Virus record (IMG/VR): IMGVR_UViG_3300037587_000923
Location: 18,046 to 82,045 of that record
Direction: 5' to 3' (one strand)
DNA: 64,000 nt
DNA from: a virus
The first letter of the stretch is position 1. Every line of letters starts with the position of its first letter. The position numbers were made by a program, and so were the translations under genes. The notes beneath the pieces are model-generated. The model saw only the letters and a program-made list of their open reading frames with translations, ran no database searches and had not been told where the DNA came from. Below are positions 7,901 to 18,000 of the stretch, piece by piece.

Positions 7901-8280
7901 CTCAAAGCCCACACAATAGATGACAACCCAGCGCCTAAGACACCCGAGAATATAACCATCAGTACTGCAAACATTTTGCTTATACCCTCATTTTTTAAGC
8001 TATCAAACTTATCAGTTACCTCTTTGGTGTGGTCCCGCATCATGCCGTAAAGAACGTCAATGTCTTTCCTATTGGTTCCTTCCTTCTCTTTTATGTGAGC
8101 TATGTCTTTTGCTATACCCTTCTGGTCGCCATACATTTCATAAAACTTTACCTGAGCCTCCTCAAGTTTAGTAACGTTGCCCTGTAAAACTTCTGTTGAG
8201 GAGGTAAGTTTTATGATGGCCTCATTCATGGGTTTTACCTCATCACTGATGATACCCTTTATTTTCTCATAGTCACACAT
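7897..8280 (-). CDS. Coiled-coil protein with C-terminal membrane anchor
   Basis: 127 residues: a long helical, probably coiled-coil region (about residues 1-95) and one C-terminal hydrophobic span (MFAVLMVIFSGVLGAGLSSIVWAL). This resembles XhlA-type (haemolysin) lysis accessory proteins in architecture, and its place beside the lysis genes fits. No direct similarity is claimed. Confidence 0.5.
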   Translation of the reverse strand: MCDYEKIKGIISDEVKPMNEAIIKLTSSTEVLQGNVTKLEEAQVKFYEMYGDQKGIAKDIAHIKEKEGTNRKDIDVLYGMMRDHTKEVTDKFDSLKNEGISKMFAVLMVIFSGVLGAGLSSIVWALR

Positions 8281-8314
8281 AGTATAAGATTGCTCCTGTT
8301 TTATTTTTGTTTTA

Positions 8315-8391
8315 TTAAAACAACTCTCTCCACGTCATCTGAGCAGCAATAGAATTCGCGCTGTTAGCACTGCTTCCCGCTATTGTCAGAA
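8315..8391 (-). pseudogene. Remnant of an alternative fibre C-terminus
   Basis: Just past the stop of the exported fibre-like gene, a different minus frame reads LTIAGSSANSANSIAAQ and ends MTWRELF then TAA 8315-8317. This aligns with the real C-terminus (LTVSAEASSSTTDASVS, ending LIWSEKF), so it looks like a leftover copy of the same terminal module. No start codon or ribosome site is seen. Confidence 0.5.
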
Positions 8392-9633
8392 TTTCTCACT
8401 CCATATAAGGCTAACTGAAGCATCTGTAGTGGAAGAACTAGCCTCTGCGCTGACAGTTAATGTTTCCCCTGGCTCTAAAACTATATTATAAGAAGATAAA
8501 TCTAGCGTATCGCCATCACTTTTATTTGTAGCGATACTTAAAATAATTTCTCCACCACTTAAAGTTGTTCCCGCAACGTCATAACTTACTACACTTGTAT
8601 TTGCATCAATATCGTTATAGCTTGGACTTCCCCCAAGTGTAGTATTTTTAACTAGCCGGACAATAGCCGGTTTTGTACCATCTACACCATAACTTATAGC
8701 TTTCAAAACAATTTCTACTCTATTGGTCTTAGTGACAAATAAAGATTTGTTTTGAATAGTTATTATATTCGTTTCGGTTGTCGTAACACTTGCCTTGCTA
8801 TTTGAAATAGATTCAATGTTTCCAAGATCCACTTCCTTACCCTCAATACCTCCCATCATTGATGATGTTTGAAGCATTATATTGGTGTCGTTGGTAGTGT
8901 TTACTACTTCTGCATGAAGGGGGAGTGAGGGATTGAAAATAGAAGGATCAGTAAAAGCATTTGCATATTCGATAGTATGGACTTTAATAAACCTACCTGT
9001 AGAGGGCTGCTCTATCCAAAAAGTAATCGCACCAAAACCTAACCACTGATATCTTATCTGATATACATTCCCCTTAGTTATATCAATGAATGGTAGAGTC
9101 TCCGCCCCTACAGCTTTATCAGCACTCCACGATGTTTGAGCCGTCCAATTATCAACGTTATTTTGCCGTCTTAGAACTCCAAATGTATCTCCATTGCAGC
9201 CAAAGAAAAACCCATCGACAGCGTCCCCCACACCTATAATTTGATGCGAGCCATCAATACACGCAGTATATATAGTAGTATCCCTCACAACCGAACCTTG
9301 TCCTTGTCTGTATGTCAAAACACGCCTAGACCAAAGATATGCCTCAGAGGATGATGCCGCCATTGTCTGTAATACAGCTTTAGAATTTGATTGCGTTACG
9401 GTTCCGGAACCTACCGTAGAGGTGTTTACAAATGCGGTATTTATATTATAGGGAAAACCTATTTGCACCTTTGGGGTTATTTCACCTACCAGCAGCTCAC
9501 CAAAAGCTGTTTTAGAAGGCACTATTTGATTTAAGGTATCTTCCGTCGCATAGTCAGTTGGTATAATATTACCGGCATAAGCGTTTATGTTTAAAATTAG
9601 AGAAAATATTATTATAGATAATGTTGCTTTCAT
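8386..9633 (-). CDS. Exported fibre-like phage structural protein
   Basis: 415 residues. The start MKATLSIIIFSLILNINAYA is a clear signal peptide, unusual for a virion protein. The middle (YQWLGFGAITFWIEQ, then NPSLPLHAEV) resembles a jelly-roll-like module common in phage structural proteins of giant and marine phages. The C-terminal third is Ser/Thr rich and beta-like. The protein may be an envelope-exposed or secreted relative of a fibre module. Function uncertain. Confidence 0.55.
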   Translation of the reverse strand: MKATLSIIIFSLILNINAYAGNIIPTDYATEDTLNQIVPSKTAFGELLVGEITPKVQIGFPYNINTAFVNTSTVGSGTVTQSNSKAVLQTMAASSSEAYLWSRRVLTYRQGQGSVVRDTTIYTACIDGSHQIIGVGDAVDGFFFGCNGDTFGVLRRQNNVDNWTAQTSWSADKAVGAETLPFIDITKGNVYQIRYQWLGFGAITFWIEQPSTGRFIKVHTIEYANAFTDPSIFNPSLPLHAEVVNTTNDTNIMLQTSSMMGGIEGKEVDLGNIESISNSKASVTTTETNIITIQNKSLFVTKTNRVEIVLKAISYGVDGTKPAIVRLVKNTTLGGSPSYNDIDANTSVVSYDVAGTTLSGGEIILSIATNKSDGDTLDLSSYNIVLEPGETLTVSAEASSSTTDASVSLIWSEKF

Positions 9634-9645
9634 GTCATTGTCTCC

Positions 9646-10059
9646 TTATCGACTTGCTTCGACATTAATGTTAAGATTACCAGATCTCGGCACAACTCTC
9701 AAATTACTAATAACAGGATCTTCGTCAGCAAACTTATAGTATGCTCCGCCTGGAATAGGTATGCCATTCATTGTGCTATTATTATCGAATGTGTAGTTTG
9801 GACTGGCATAGATAATAATACTTCCGTTATTTTTTATCCAACCTTTGTCGGCAGGTACGCCCATGTCCCTCAGAAAGTCAAACTCCAAAGTAGTAGTTGA
9901 AGTCACATTTTCATAGTGTTGTCTGATTATTGATCGATTTACCGAGCTATCAACAATATACCCGGTTACGTCCTTGGATTCAGCCATGGTTGTGAATAGA
10001 AGTGCGATCGCTATGGCCATAAATAATCCGCATGTTAATTTGTAGTCTGTCAGTTTCAT
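9646..10059 (-). CDS. Small exported protein near the tail fibres
   Basis: 137 residues with an N-terminal signal or anchor (LTCGLFMAIAIALLFTTMA) and a beta-rich mature part ending LRVVPRSGNLNINVEASR. Start ATG 10059 follows an AAAGGAGG site. Coupled in position with the exported fibre-like gene. Function unknown. Confidence 0.5.
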   Translation of the reverse strand: MKLTDYKLTCGLFMAIAIALLFTTMAESKDVTGYIVDSSVNRSIIRQHYENVTSTTTLEFDFLRDMGVPADKGWIKNNGSIIIYASPNYTFDNNSTMNGIPIPGGAYYKFADEDPVISNLRVVPRSGNLNINVEASR

Positions 10060-10082
10060 TGAACCTCCTTTATTAGCGTACG

Positions 10083-11111
10083 TTATATTTCACTCAATCT
10101 TTTTGTAGATACCCCAGGTATTACCTTCGATGCCTCGATAAAATTCTCAACGGCAAACCGCACCGTTGCCCCCTGCACGATATCCCAATAAATTAAACCG
10201 GTGACAGAATCATATACTTCCGTTATGTCTACACCAGAATGGAGCTTCCCGTCTATATCGTAAGGTAGCTTGGTGATTACGGCATTAGCGCTTACTGTTG
10301 TAGGTTTCGTTACTCCATCTGGCAAAAAGAGATATTCATAGACTCTACAAACATCAGGGTCAGCTGGTGCCGATATAACCAACGGCGTTCCATAAAAAGG
10401 TGGTGTTGCGTCTGCTGTAACAACTAGGGTATCAGGCACAGTAAATATCACACCAGCTTTTCGGAATACCAGCTTGTAAGTCCCATCATCCAAACCCACT
10501 GTCCACTGTCCATTTGTGTCGGTTATAACTCCACCGAGAAATAAAGACTGATCACTATTGTAAATAGATATCGCTACATCAGCTATGGGGGTAGTAGTCG
10601 CTGTTTCATATAGTTGGAAAGTTATCGCTCTGTCTCCAGTTAACAATGGGTTAGCTGTCCAGTTATCCCTGATCGCCTCCAAGCTATCTGTGGTCTGGTC
10701 AAAAGCTCTGCTTATGTCTTTATTTCTCATTGTATCGAGGAGGCCTCTTATGGTTCCTGTGGCATAGCTTGAAGATGCCGGCACATAAACTTCTCCGGTA
10801 AACTCATGAACCTCAAAGTCTGATCCTACATATGTTCCGGTATTTTGGAAGTAAATCTCATACTCTTCAGAGGTTGAATCAATATGTGTGATATCAATAC
10901 CATAAGCTCCGGCCTGATTGGTTGCGTCAATTTCAGCCATAGCAATGTCATTATACCCCGCCAGCCATGCTATCTTTGTATCATCCATCCACTCCCCGGT
11001 AGATCTTTTCTTGATGGACACGGTAGGCGTTTCACCTGTCACCCCTAGTCCGTTATCGGTTATGAAAAATCTCAGACTGACTGTATCTCCCATTCCGTGT
11101 TTAATATCCAT
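10083..11111 (-). CDS. Tail-associated protein with Ig/carboxypeptidase-like module
   Basis: 342 residues. The N-terminal half carries beta-rich segments seen in BppU-type and fibre proteins (SLRFFITDNGLGVTGETPTV); residues about 165-230 look like a carboxypeptidase-regulatory-like fold (VAISIYNSDQSLFLGGVITD, then GTYKLVFRKAG). The start overlaps the upstream gene stop. Likely a host-contact or baseplate decoration protein; exact role unknown. Confidence 0.5.
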   Translation of the reverse strand: MDIKHGMGDTVSLRFFITDNGLGVTGETPTVSIKKRSTGEWMDDTKIAWLAGYNDIAMAEIDATNQAGAYGIDITHIDSTSEEYEIYFQNTGTYVGSDFEVHEFTGEVYVPASSSYATGTIRGLLDTMRNKDISRAFDQTTDSLEAIRDNWTANPLLTGDRAITFQLYETATTTPIADVAISIYNSDQSLFLGGVITDTNGQWTVGLDDGTYKLVFRKAGVIFTVPDTLVVTADATPPFYGTPLVISAPADPDVCRVYEYLFLPDGVTKPTTVSANAVITKLPYDIDGKLHSGVDITEVYDSVTGLIYWDIVQGATVRFAVENFIEASKVIPGVSTKRLSEI

Positions 11112-12046
11112 TATTCAGTATCCCCTATTTTGGTAAGACTAAGGTTTGTTACAACACTGTATACTATGTCTCCGTCACAGTCAGAAGTATAGCGGAAATC
11201 GAGGCGGTCATCAATATTCAGATAGACGGGATAAACTACACCGGCTACTATTCTTGAGTTTTTTGATATTATCCGTATTTGGTCTAAAGAAATGGCAGGA
11301 TCCTTAACCTGACCACTACTGATATGGGTAATCCTGACCTTTACCGGATTCCCCGCATCTATAAAAGTCCCCGAATGTGGAAAATGATATCTCCTGAAAC
11401 TATCATAGTCATCACCAATATCCTTCATATCGTCAAATACGATAGTATCGGAAACAAAATCTATCCAGTCAGAAGTATTATAATCCCATGCACTCCATTT
11501 TTTATAATGAGTTGTAAAGTGGACATATTTACCCCATACCTCAAAAAATTCCGGAATTTGCTCTGTAGTAAAATCAAATGTATACACAAAGCCAGGTGCG
11601 GCATTTATTTCTGTGCCTATTAACCAATTGTGGTCTGCCTGGGCAAGCAGAGATACACCCCCAGTCAATACCCCCACTTGCCCAGTAGGATCAATACCAG
11701 ATGGATATACAGGCCCGCTAAGCGGCATTATTACTAAACCTTTGTGGGCAGGTAATACGGTGGGACTACCTGCATCAGGAGTCCTGAATATTCCCATGTC
11801 TACTTGATGTCCAGCAGGGGCGAATATAACGGTCTTATATGCTAAGTCATACCATCCTGCTTTTTTAACAACAAGTTGTTTATTTGTGTCGTCATATTCC
11901 AAAAAGTCTGTGCCTGCGACTGAGTTGCCATCAGGTGTAACCCACTGATAATATGTCCCGGCAGTTATTATAGTTACAGGACTGCCTGTGGCATTGTATT
12001 CATACATCCCACCATATATTGGAGAGTGTTTTTCAAGTTCGCCCAT
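11111..12046 (-). CDS. Tail fibre or baseplate decoration protein, hypothetical
   Basis: 311 residues, beta-rich, no catalytic motif. Overlaps its neighbours by one base on each side (ATGA-type coupling), placing it in the tail fibre operon. N-terminal segment with a single long beta-sandwich-like stretch. Function inferred only from position. Confidence 0.5.
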   Translation of the reverse strand: MGELEKHSPIYGGMYEYNATGSPVTIITAGTYYQWVTPDGNSVAGTDFLEYDDTNKQLVVKKAGWYDLAYKTVIFAPAGHQVDMGIFRTPDAGSPTVLPAHKGLVIMPLSGPVYPSGIDPTGQVGVLTGGVSLLAQADHNWLIGTEINAAPGFVYTFDFTTEQIPEFFEVWGKYVHFTTHYKKWSAWDYNTSDWIDFVSDTIVFDDMKDIGDDYDSFRRYHFPHSGTFIDAGNPVKVRITHISSGQVKDPAISLDQIRIISKNSRIVAGVVYPVYLNIDDRLDFRYTSDCDGDIVYSVVTNLSLTKIGDTE

Positions 12047-12492
12047 CAGAGCACCGCCTTTATCTGTTTAAGACTATCAGTATTGGTATCAAAGCCTGTA
12101 CCTTGTATCGCCGCAAGGGCGGAGGCAAGGGCAGCACCGGATCTATTCTCGATGGAAAATTCAGCTATTACTGCAACCACTGTCTGACCATCAACCGTTT
12201 CGTCTGGGGTCAAAACAACTTTATAATCAGAGCCAGTCGCCCAGAAGCCAATATCTCCTGTGTTGTTGGATGTATCTATATCTACGTGGTGAAGACCGAT
12301 AATAGAATCAAAAGGGCTGGTCATTATAATTCCATTGGTGGTTGTTTTTTGGGCCGCATTTCCGTCTTTATATATTTTGAGATCGGCAGCCTCAAAAGCA
12401 TCAGAGGGAGCTACTGCCCCCCCTCTGGAATCATTGGTAGTGAAATCAAGCCTTATTGTTTCATCTTCTACAAAATCACCCAGGTAATTCAT
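12046..12492 (-). CDS. Tail protein with beta-sandwich domain, hypothetical
   Basis: 148 residues. The segment TIRLDFTTNDSRGGAVAPSD followed by IKTYKDG-like strands matches the opening of the 10,083-11,111 protein and of BppU-like N-terminal domains, suggesting a shared attachment module. It ends with a helix (LASALAAIQGTGFDTNTDSL). Coupled to both neighbours. Confidence 0.5.
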   Translation of the reverse strand: MNYLGDFVEDETIRLDFTTNDSRGGAVAPSDAFEAADLKIYKDGNAAQKTTTNGIIMTSPFDSIIGLHHVDIDTSNNTGDIGFWATGSDYKVVLTPDETVDGQTVVAVIAEFSIENRSGAALASALAAIQGTGFDTNTDSLKQIKAVL

Positions 12493-13235
12493 ATTATTAG
12501 TCCCCTTTGTGCAAGTCCGTTATTTATAAGTCCGCCGTTAACTATGGACATATTTGCTGCTGATACCAATTCAAATACTGCCCCATCATTCCAAAGTTCA
12601 CCCATCTCACCCTCTACTAACTGACCAACTGAAATGCCCCCATCTGTGAGTTGCCTTGTAAAATAATTAGCCTCATCTAATTCACTTGGATAATATGTTC
12701 CATCATTAGTATTTCTACTAAACCATAAATCATGTGTATTGTGAGCAAGGCTTCCACCTCCGACACTTATTCTTAAATATCCATCTATATATAGCTTGTG
12801 GCTAGTCAAGCTATGACTACATGCTACCCAATGCCAACCCGTACTTCCTATTGCATAACTTGCATTATAAGCTGGCCAAGTTGATCCATTTCCTGCTTGA
12901 AAATAAAATTGGCTTCCAGTAGGATGAAAAAACGTGGCATACCCAGACTTGGAGGGAACATTGTGCTTCCCGATCACCGCTTGTAAAGTTATCAGGTTTG
13001 GTAAATATATCAATCCCACAAAAGTAAATTCATTCTGTTTGAAATCGATATGGTCTGCTACCGCACCAAAGTTATCTATACCGTCCCATCTTCCATTATG
13101 GGAACCCAGTCTTGGATATGAATCATCAAAGATGGCTCCAGTATTGGATATGGGATGATTCCCTTTTGCGTCGGCCCAGGTATTATTAAAACGCCAAATA
13201 GCCCTTGCATCGTTATATAGAACAGCTAAAGACAT
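12489..13235 (-). CDS. LamG-like (concanavalin fold) tail protein
   Basis: 248 residues. Features of a LamG/jelly-roll lectin fold: WRFNNTWADAKGNH near the start, then VADHIDFKQNEFTFVGLIYL, GWHWVACSHSLTSHKLYIDG and SELDEANYFTRQLTDGGI. These domains bind carbohydrates and are frequent in phage tail fibres, suggesting a glycan-binding function at the tail tip. The last 45 residues are a separate short tail. Confidence 0.7.
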   Translation of the reverse strand: MSLAVLYNDARAIWRFNNTWADAKGNHPISNTGAIFDDSYPRLGSHNGRWDGIDNFGAVADHIDFKQNEFTFVGLIYLPNLITLQAVIGKHNVPSKSGYATFFHPTGSQFYFQAGNGSTWPAYNASYAIGSTGWHWVACSHSLTSHKLYIDGYLRISVGGGSLAHNTHDLWFSRNTNDGTYYPSELDEANYFTRQLTDGGISVGQLVEGEMGELWNDGAVFELVSAANMSIVNGGLINNGLAQRGLII

Positions 13236-13269
13236 TATGCTTCCTCTATACCTCCATCTTCAATTTCAT

Positions 13270-14838
13270 CTAAGCGGCCTGCATTTCTAAATCATTCAAA
13301 GCTTTATCATAAAATCGCAGATTTCGCAAGTGCCCGAAGAGATAATCTGCCGAACCGTTATTGCCTAGGGCGATGCTGGTGCCGCTCCCTGTTACAGAGG
13401 TTGCAGCCTGTTGCGCCTTTCTCGTACCATCCTGCCAGAGATTAAAATTCGTTTCGTTATGCACCATACCGAGGCGATATTTAGTTCTTCCTGAGAGCGC
13501 TGCAGATGTGGTGGAGTTGCTATTCCCATAGAAGACTGACCATTCACCTGAGCCTTCGTTTGCCCTGAGCCTCCTGTGGGTTTCACCCTCTATGCTTATA
13601 ACAGTCTGGACATCAGCTGATCCCTGCTTGCCAAGCATGTCCACATCGATCAACCAAGTCTCGGGCTTGTTCGGCTCTATGATATTGTCTATGAAGGCGA
13701 CGCTGTAATTATCGGCCGTCCTTGCGACAGTTGATGCCGTTGTCGGGATATAACTCGATGCAAAAGGAAGCTCCTCCATTTGCGCCCCCCATGCATAGAT
13801 GCCAGATGAGCCATCGCCCTGATAACTAACTTCTTCATCCGCAGTCGCCATGTAAATCCAGAAGGTCACGACTCCTGATGACGATCCCATGTCTGGGACC
13901 TCTACAGCGCAGCGATAAAAACCGTTGGCAACAGGGGTCATTGATGCAGTAAATCCATCATCGACAGTACCTATCACGCCATTGGCAAGATCAAACCATG
14001 CGTCTGCGGTTGCAAAATCTTTGGTTCTTATTGTTAATCGTGCCCAGGCTCTTTCTCCTTGCTTTAAATACACTGACCCGGCCGCAGGCGCATTATCTGT
14101 TATGGCTGCCGGCAACTGATTAACATGATGCTTTCCATCGGAACCGTCTTCCACAATCTTCTCTGCCGTAGTTGTGTCATCAGGGGCGTCAGTGCTGTTT
14201 GTAACTGTGGAGCAACTCATTTTTGACCAAATCCCATTGTTGATTTCCTCAGAGTAGATCAGCTTATTCTCGCTGGGCCCCTCGATCAGGATCCCGATGC
14301 TATCGTCGACCATACGCTCGTAACGTGGCGTGTCGATAGCGGCAGACTTAACGAGACTATCCTGGGAGTCAATGTATGTGCCGGTTGTTGATCTGGTGAA
14401 GGTCTCTGAGCCTGATAGCCTCAAGGCATCAGCAGCACGGCGCATCGGTATGTGGACAAGGGGATCGGAGATGTTACCGATCATCCCGCTATATAGGGCC
14501 CCCATGTCAGTATCGATCTTATTGAAGGTTTGCTCTCTTAGAAAATCCATAGATCCGGCATCGCCCATATTGGGCAGGGCATAGCTTCGATTGACGCTGA
14601 AGTCTCTCTGAATTACATAACTCTGGCCACTAACAGTTGACCCTGCGTAATTGGATGACAGTGTGATCTGGGTATCGCTATCGACTGAGCCTACTACATA
14701 TGTGGCGTCACCATCTATGCTGAGCTTGAGTATATCGCCGACAGATACATTGGCCAACCATAGAGTACCTGTCCCAGCAACAACAGCAGAACCATTTGTT
14801 ACTGCGGCGACACCGTCCGTATATTGCATAGTGGGCAT
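13270..14838 (-). CDS. Tail fibre protein with carbohydrate-binding-like domains
   Basis: 522 residues. Residues 1-85 form a small beta module (AVVAGTGTLWLANVSVGD). Residues about 190-390 have the pattern NKLIYSEEINNGIWSK, then EKIVEDGS and GFYRCAVEV, typical of CBM-like domains in tail fibres. Residues about 400-520 resemble a concanavalin/LamG-like fold ending LRNLRFYDKALNDLEMQ. Probable host-surface glycan binding. Confidence 0.65.
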   Translation of the reverse strand: MPTMQYTDGVAAVTNGSAVVAGTGTLWLANVSVGDILKLSIDGDATYVVGSVDSDTQITLSSNYAGSTVSGQSYVIQRDFSVNRSYALPNMGDAGSMDFLREQTFNKIDTDMGALYSGMIGNISDPLVHIPMRRAADALRLSGSETFTRSTTGTYIDSQDSLVKSAAIDTPRYERMVDDSIGILIEGPSENKLIYSEEINNGIWSKMSCSTVTNSTDAPDDTTTAEKIVEDGSDGKHHVNQLPAAITDNAPAAGSVYLKQGERAWARLTIRTKDFATADAWFDLANGVIGTVDDGFTASMTPVANGFYRCAVEVPDMGSSSGVVTFWIYMATADEEVSYQGDGSSGIYAWGAQMEELPFASSYIPTTASTVARTADNYSVAFIDNIIEPNKPETWLIDVDMLGKQGSADVQTVISIEGETHRRLRANEGSGEWSVFYGNSNSTTSAALSGRTKYRLGMVHNETNFNLWQDGTRKAQQAATSVTGSGTSIALGNNGSADYLFGHLRNLRFYDKALNDLEMQAA

Positions 14839-14839
14839 A

Positions 14840-15019
14840 TCAATTCTCCTTCTTTTTTAGCTTCGCCATCTCTTCCTTTAGCTCCTCTATCTCCTTGTCC
14901 TTCTGTTCCATCTGGACTGTGGCATCTACGAATTTCTGGTTGAGTTCCAGCAACATCTCATCTCTTTCCGCTATAATGCTTGTCAACATCTGTTCTATCT
15001 GAAGTTCTTTAATATGCAT
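14840..15019 (-). CDS. Small coiled-coil protein between fibre and tail-tip genes
   Basis: 59 residues from ATG 15019 with an AAAGGAGGAG site. Almost wholly helical with heptad-like spacing (QKDKEIEELKEEMAKLKKK). Lies between the tail tip and a fibre gene with tight spacing. Possibly a small assembly chaperone; no family known. Confidence 0.6.
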   Translation of the reverse strand: MHIKELQIEQMLTSIIAERDEMLLELNQKFVDATVQMEQKDKEIEELKEEMAKLKKKEN

Positions 15020-15030
15020 CTCTCCTCCTT

Positions 15031-18000
15031 TTAAGCAGGCGCAAGCGTTGTTGCGGTTCCACTGGTTCCTACATATATCAATGCTCCGTTCTTTGTAGCC
15101 AATCTCCCATAAGTTCCACTTGTACCAGGTGTGCTGCTTTGAGACAACAATTCGATTATCCCTCCCCCTATCGCCCGGAGGGATATATTCCCATCACCGA
15201 CAAGGCCTGGATTTCCTTTCCCAACTACACCTATACTATTTGTGCTTTCCCCATAAACACCATAGTTATCAGTACTCTTTCCCCCAACTCCGCGAGAAGA
15301 AGTACTGAGTCCATAAACACCAAAAGAACTTGTACTTTGGCCTAAGACTCCTGTGCCACTGGTGTTGTCTCCATAAACTCCAACTGTCCCGGCTCCATTG
15401 CCCAAGCCTTTAACTCCGCCGCTGGTGCCAGCCCCGGTGGTTTGGCCAACAACCCCATGGTTAGAACTGCTACTGGTACTGCCTACAATGCCATCATTTG
15501 AGATGCTTAGGGCGCTTATAGCTCGCGCGGAACCGCTTAGGGCACGAAGAGCAATTCTGGTGCTATTGGCAGTGCCGAAGTAGCCGATTATATTGTCTGG
15601 TCCCTCCGTCCTGATCCCTATTGAGACGAGCTCCTCAATAGCTCCATCACCCCTGTTGCCGTAAAATCTCTGCTCACTCAAGGCTTCATCCATCAGGATA
15701 TTTTTTAAAGCAGGGATCACCGTTGAGTTGGTTGGATTGACCAGTAGCCCACTACAGCCTGTCAGCTGATCTCCCGATTTCCCAGTCCAACTAAAAGCAT
15801 CCCTGTCATTTGTCGTTCCCAATACCCACCCACTACCTGAGGTAGGGAAATCAGAAACATCTTGAAGGGCAAGGGTGGACTGTGCTGCCGATATTGAGCT
15901 CGGGTTATAACTTCCTTTCGTATGGTACTTTAAAGACTTAAGAGTTCCAGCCTGAATATCATCAGCATTAAGAGCGCCTCTTATATTCAAGACTGACCCG
16001 TCCCAGCTCAGATAATTAGTAGCATCACCTATCTCAAACTTGGCCTTATTGCTATCACTGTCGTCTATGCCAAGTATAAATCCTGCAGTGCTATCACCAA
16101 AGGCTGTCTTACCAGCCTGTATTGCTACATCACCAGTGGCTTCAGTAATTGCAAGAGTGATAACCTGAGAAGTTATGGTGCCAGCAGTAAGTTTATCTAC
16201 GGCAAGATCGTTTATCTTGGCATTGTTCACCGCAAGGTCTTCTATGTGGGCCGTCTGTACAGCCAGCTCTTGGATATAAGCCGATCCTATTACCTGATTC
16301 GCTATGGCATTCCATGCGAGGTCATGAGATCCACTTATATTGGTAGAAATAATGAACTGGCCATCAGAGAGGATAGGGTTTGTGTCTGAAGTTGAATAAG
16401 TCGTGCCACCGGTCCAGTAGATATATTTCTTGTCAGTATTTCCGCCCGTGATGCTGTATTCGGCACCATCATAGTAAAGTTTATGAGCATTCCACGTTAC
16501 ATAGTTTGCGGATGGCGAATCATCTGTCCAGCTATCTGCATCAAGAATAGGTATCTTCGTAAATATCTTGGAGGCTGTGATGGCGAAGTCATTGATATCA
16601 GTAGGCTCTACATTGAGTCCCTGAGCCGTTCCGTTAGCTGTGTCGGCGGAAGATTCCTGGCCGAACAGATCGACAGTTTTTACTTCAATAGTAATTACTT
16701 CGTCGGCCTCGGCTGTTATTAAAACTTCATTGCTATGTGTCTCTATCCATGAGCCAAAAGCGCCGGCGTCTATCTTATACCTATATTCGTAATGTGACAG
16801 GTCGGCATCTGTACTCTTTGCCCAGCTAAATTGAACGGAATCCATCCATTGACTTGATGCCAGCCCTGTAGGCGTTGTCGGGGTCGGATTCGTAAAAGTG
16901 CCCGTCACAGAGCCAGAGGCATTGTTGTAGATATCGTATGTTTTTAGGGCATAAGTGATGGATGGGTCAGCGCTCCCATTGTCCTGTATATTCTCATCGA
17001 GAGCATAGGCGTACTGTGCGTCTGTAAGCTTTATCTCTTTACTGCCGAGAGTTAGGCTGTGATAATTGAAATCGGTTTCTGTGGCCTCGGTCCATGAAAG
17101 CACGAGATCTCTGCCATTAAAATCTGAGGTGAGGCCTGTTGGATTTGCTGGTGCCGCCTGGCTTATTGTAATTTCGATATAGTCAGATACTCTATTGAAT
17201 TGATTCCACCGCCTGACCTTAAGCGCTACCGTTCCGTTGGCAGTAATTACCAGGCTATCAAGAAAATCTTCATAGCCATCTCCGTAGATATATTCGTATC
17301 TTAGCTCTCTTGTGGTGAAGGAGTGCTGGAGACTGTCTGATATCCATATCTCTACTTCATCGTATAGCCAATAGGGGTCGACGCCTACGCCACCTGCTCC
17401 TTGTAGCTCTCGTCCTGCAGGCTCACGCCCAGCTCCGCCTGTCTGTGAGGCACCCCTCCACTTGATCGCAAAGCGAAGTCCGTCCCAAGTATAGTTCATA
17501 GGGTCTGAGGCGCCTTCAAGTTGGAGGCCTGATGGTGTGGCTGGATCTACGGCTTGGCCATCTATCAGATTGGAGATTATGGGGGCAGTAGAGGCGTCCG
17601 CATAAATATTATTGGTACTGATCGAGACCACTCTGGCAGTCACAGTCTGGCCGACTTGGAATCTCCCTTGAGTTGCATCTATAGTGAAGCCAGTGCCCCT
17701 TGAAGTATCTTCTCCATAGTCAACATAGCTAGAACCTCCATCTGTGCTTATCTGGATTAGCGCCTTGTCCCAGAATATATTATCTTGTGGCAGATCATAG
17801 ATCAGGGTGAGGGTGGGCACGTAAGCACCATCATTATTGAAATATCCGTCTTCGGAAAGCGAGAGGTTAGTTGCATCATCAGGCGTAACAAAAGGCTTAG
17901 GTAGCGTTGTGAAAACTGAGACCTCTGGGATTATATCATTGATCGCATAAAACGCATCGTCGTAAAGCTCGAAAATATACGACACCTCTTCGTTTTCACT

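Noticed and set aside
14330-14584. + strand ORFs inside the tail genes
   Set aside because: Shadows of long minus-strand structural genes; no ribosome sites.
15390-15590. Diversity-generating retroelement target in the tail-tip C-terminus
   Set aside because: The repeats are glycine-rich coding units; no reverse transcriptase or template repeat was seen.
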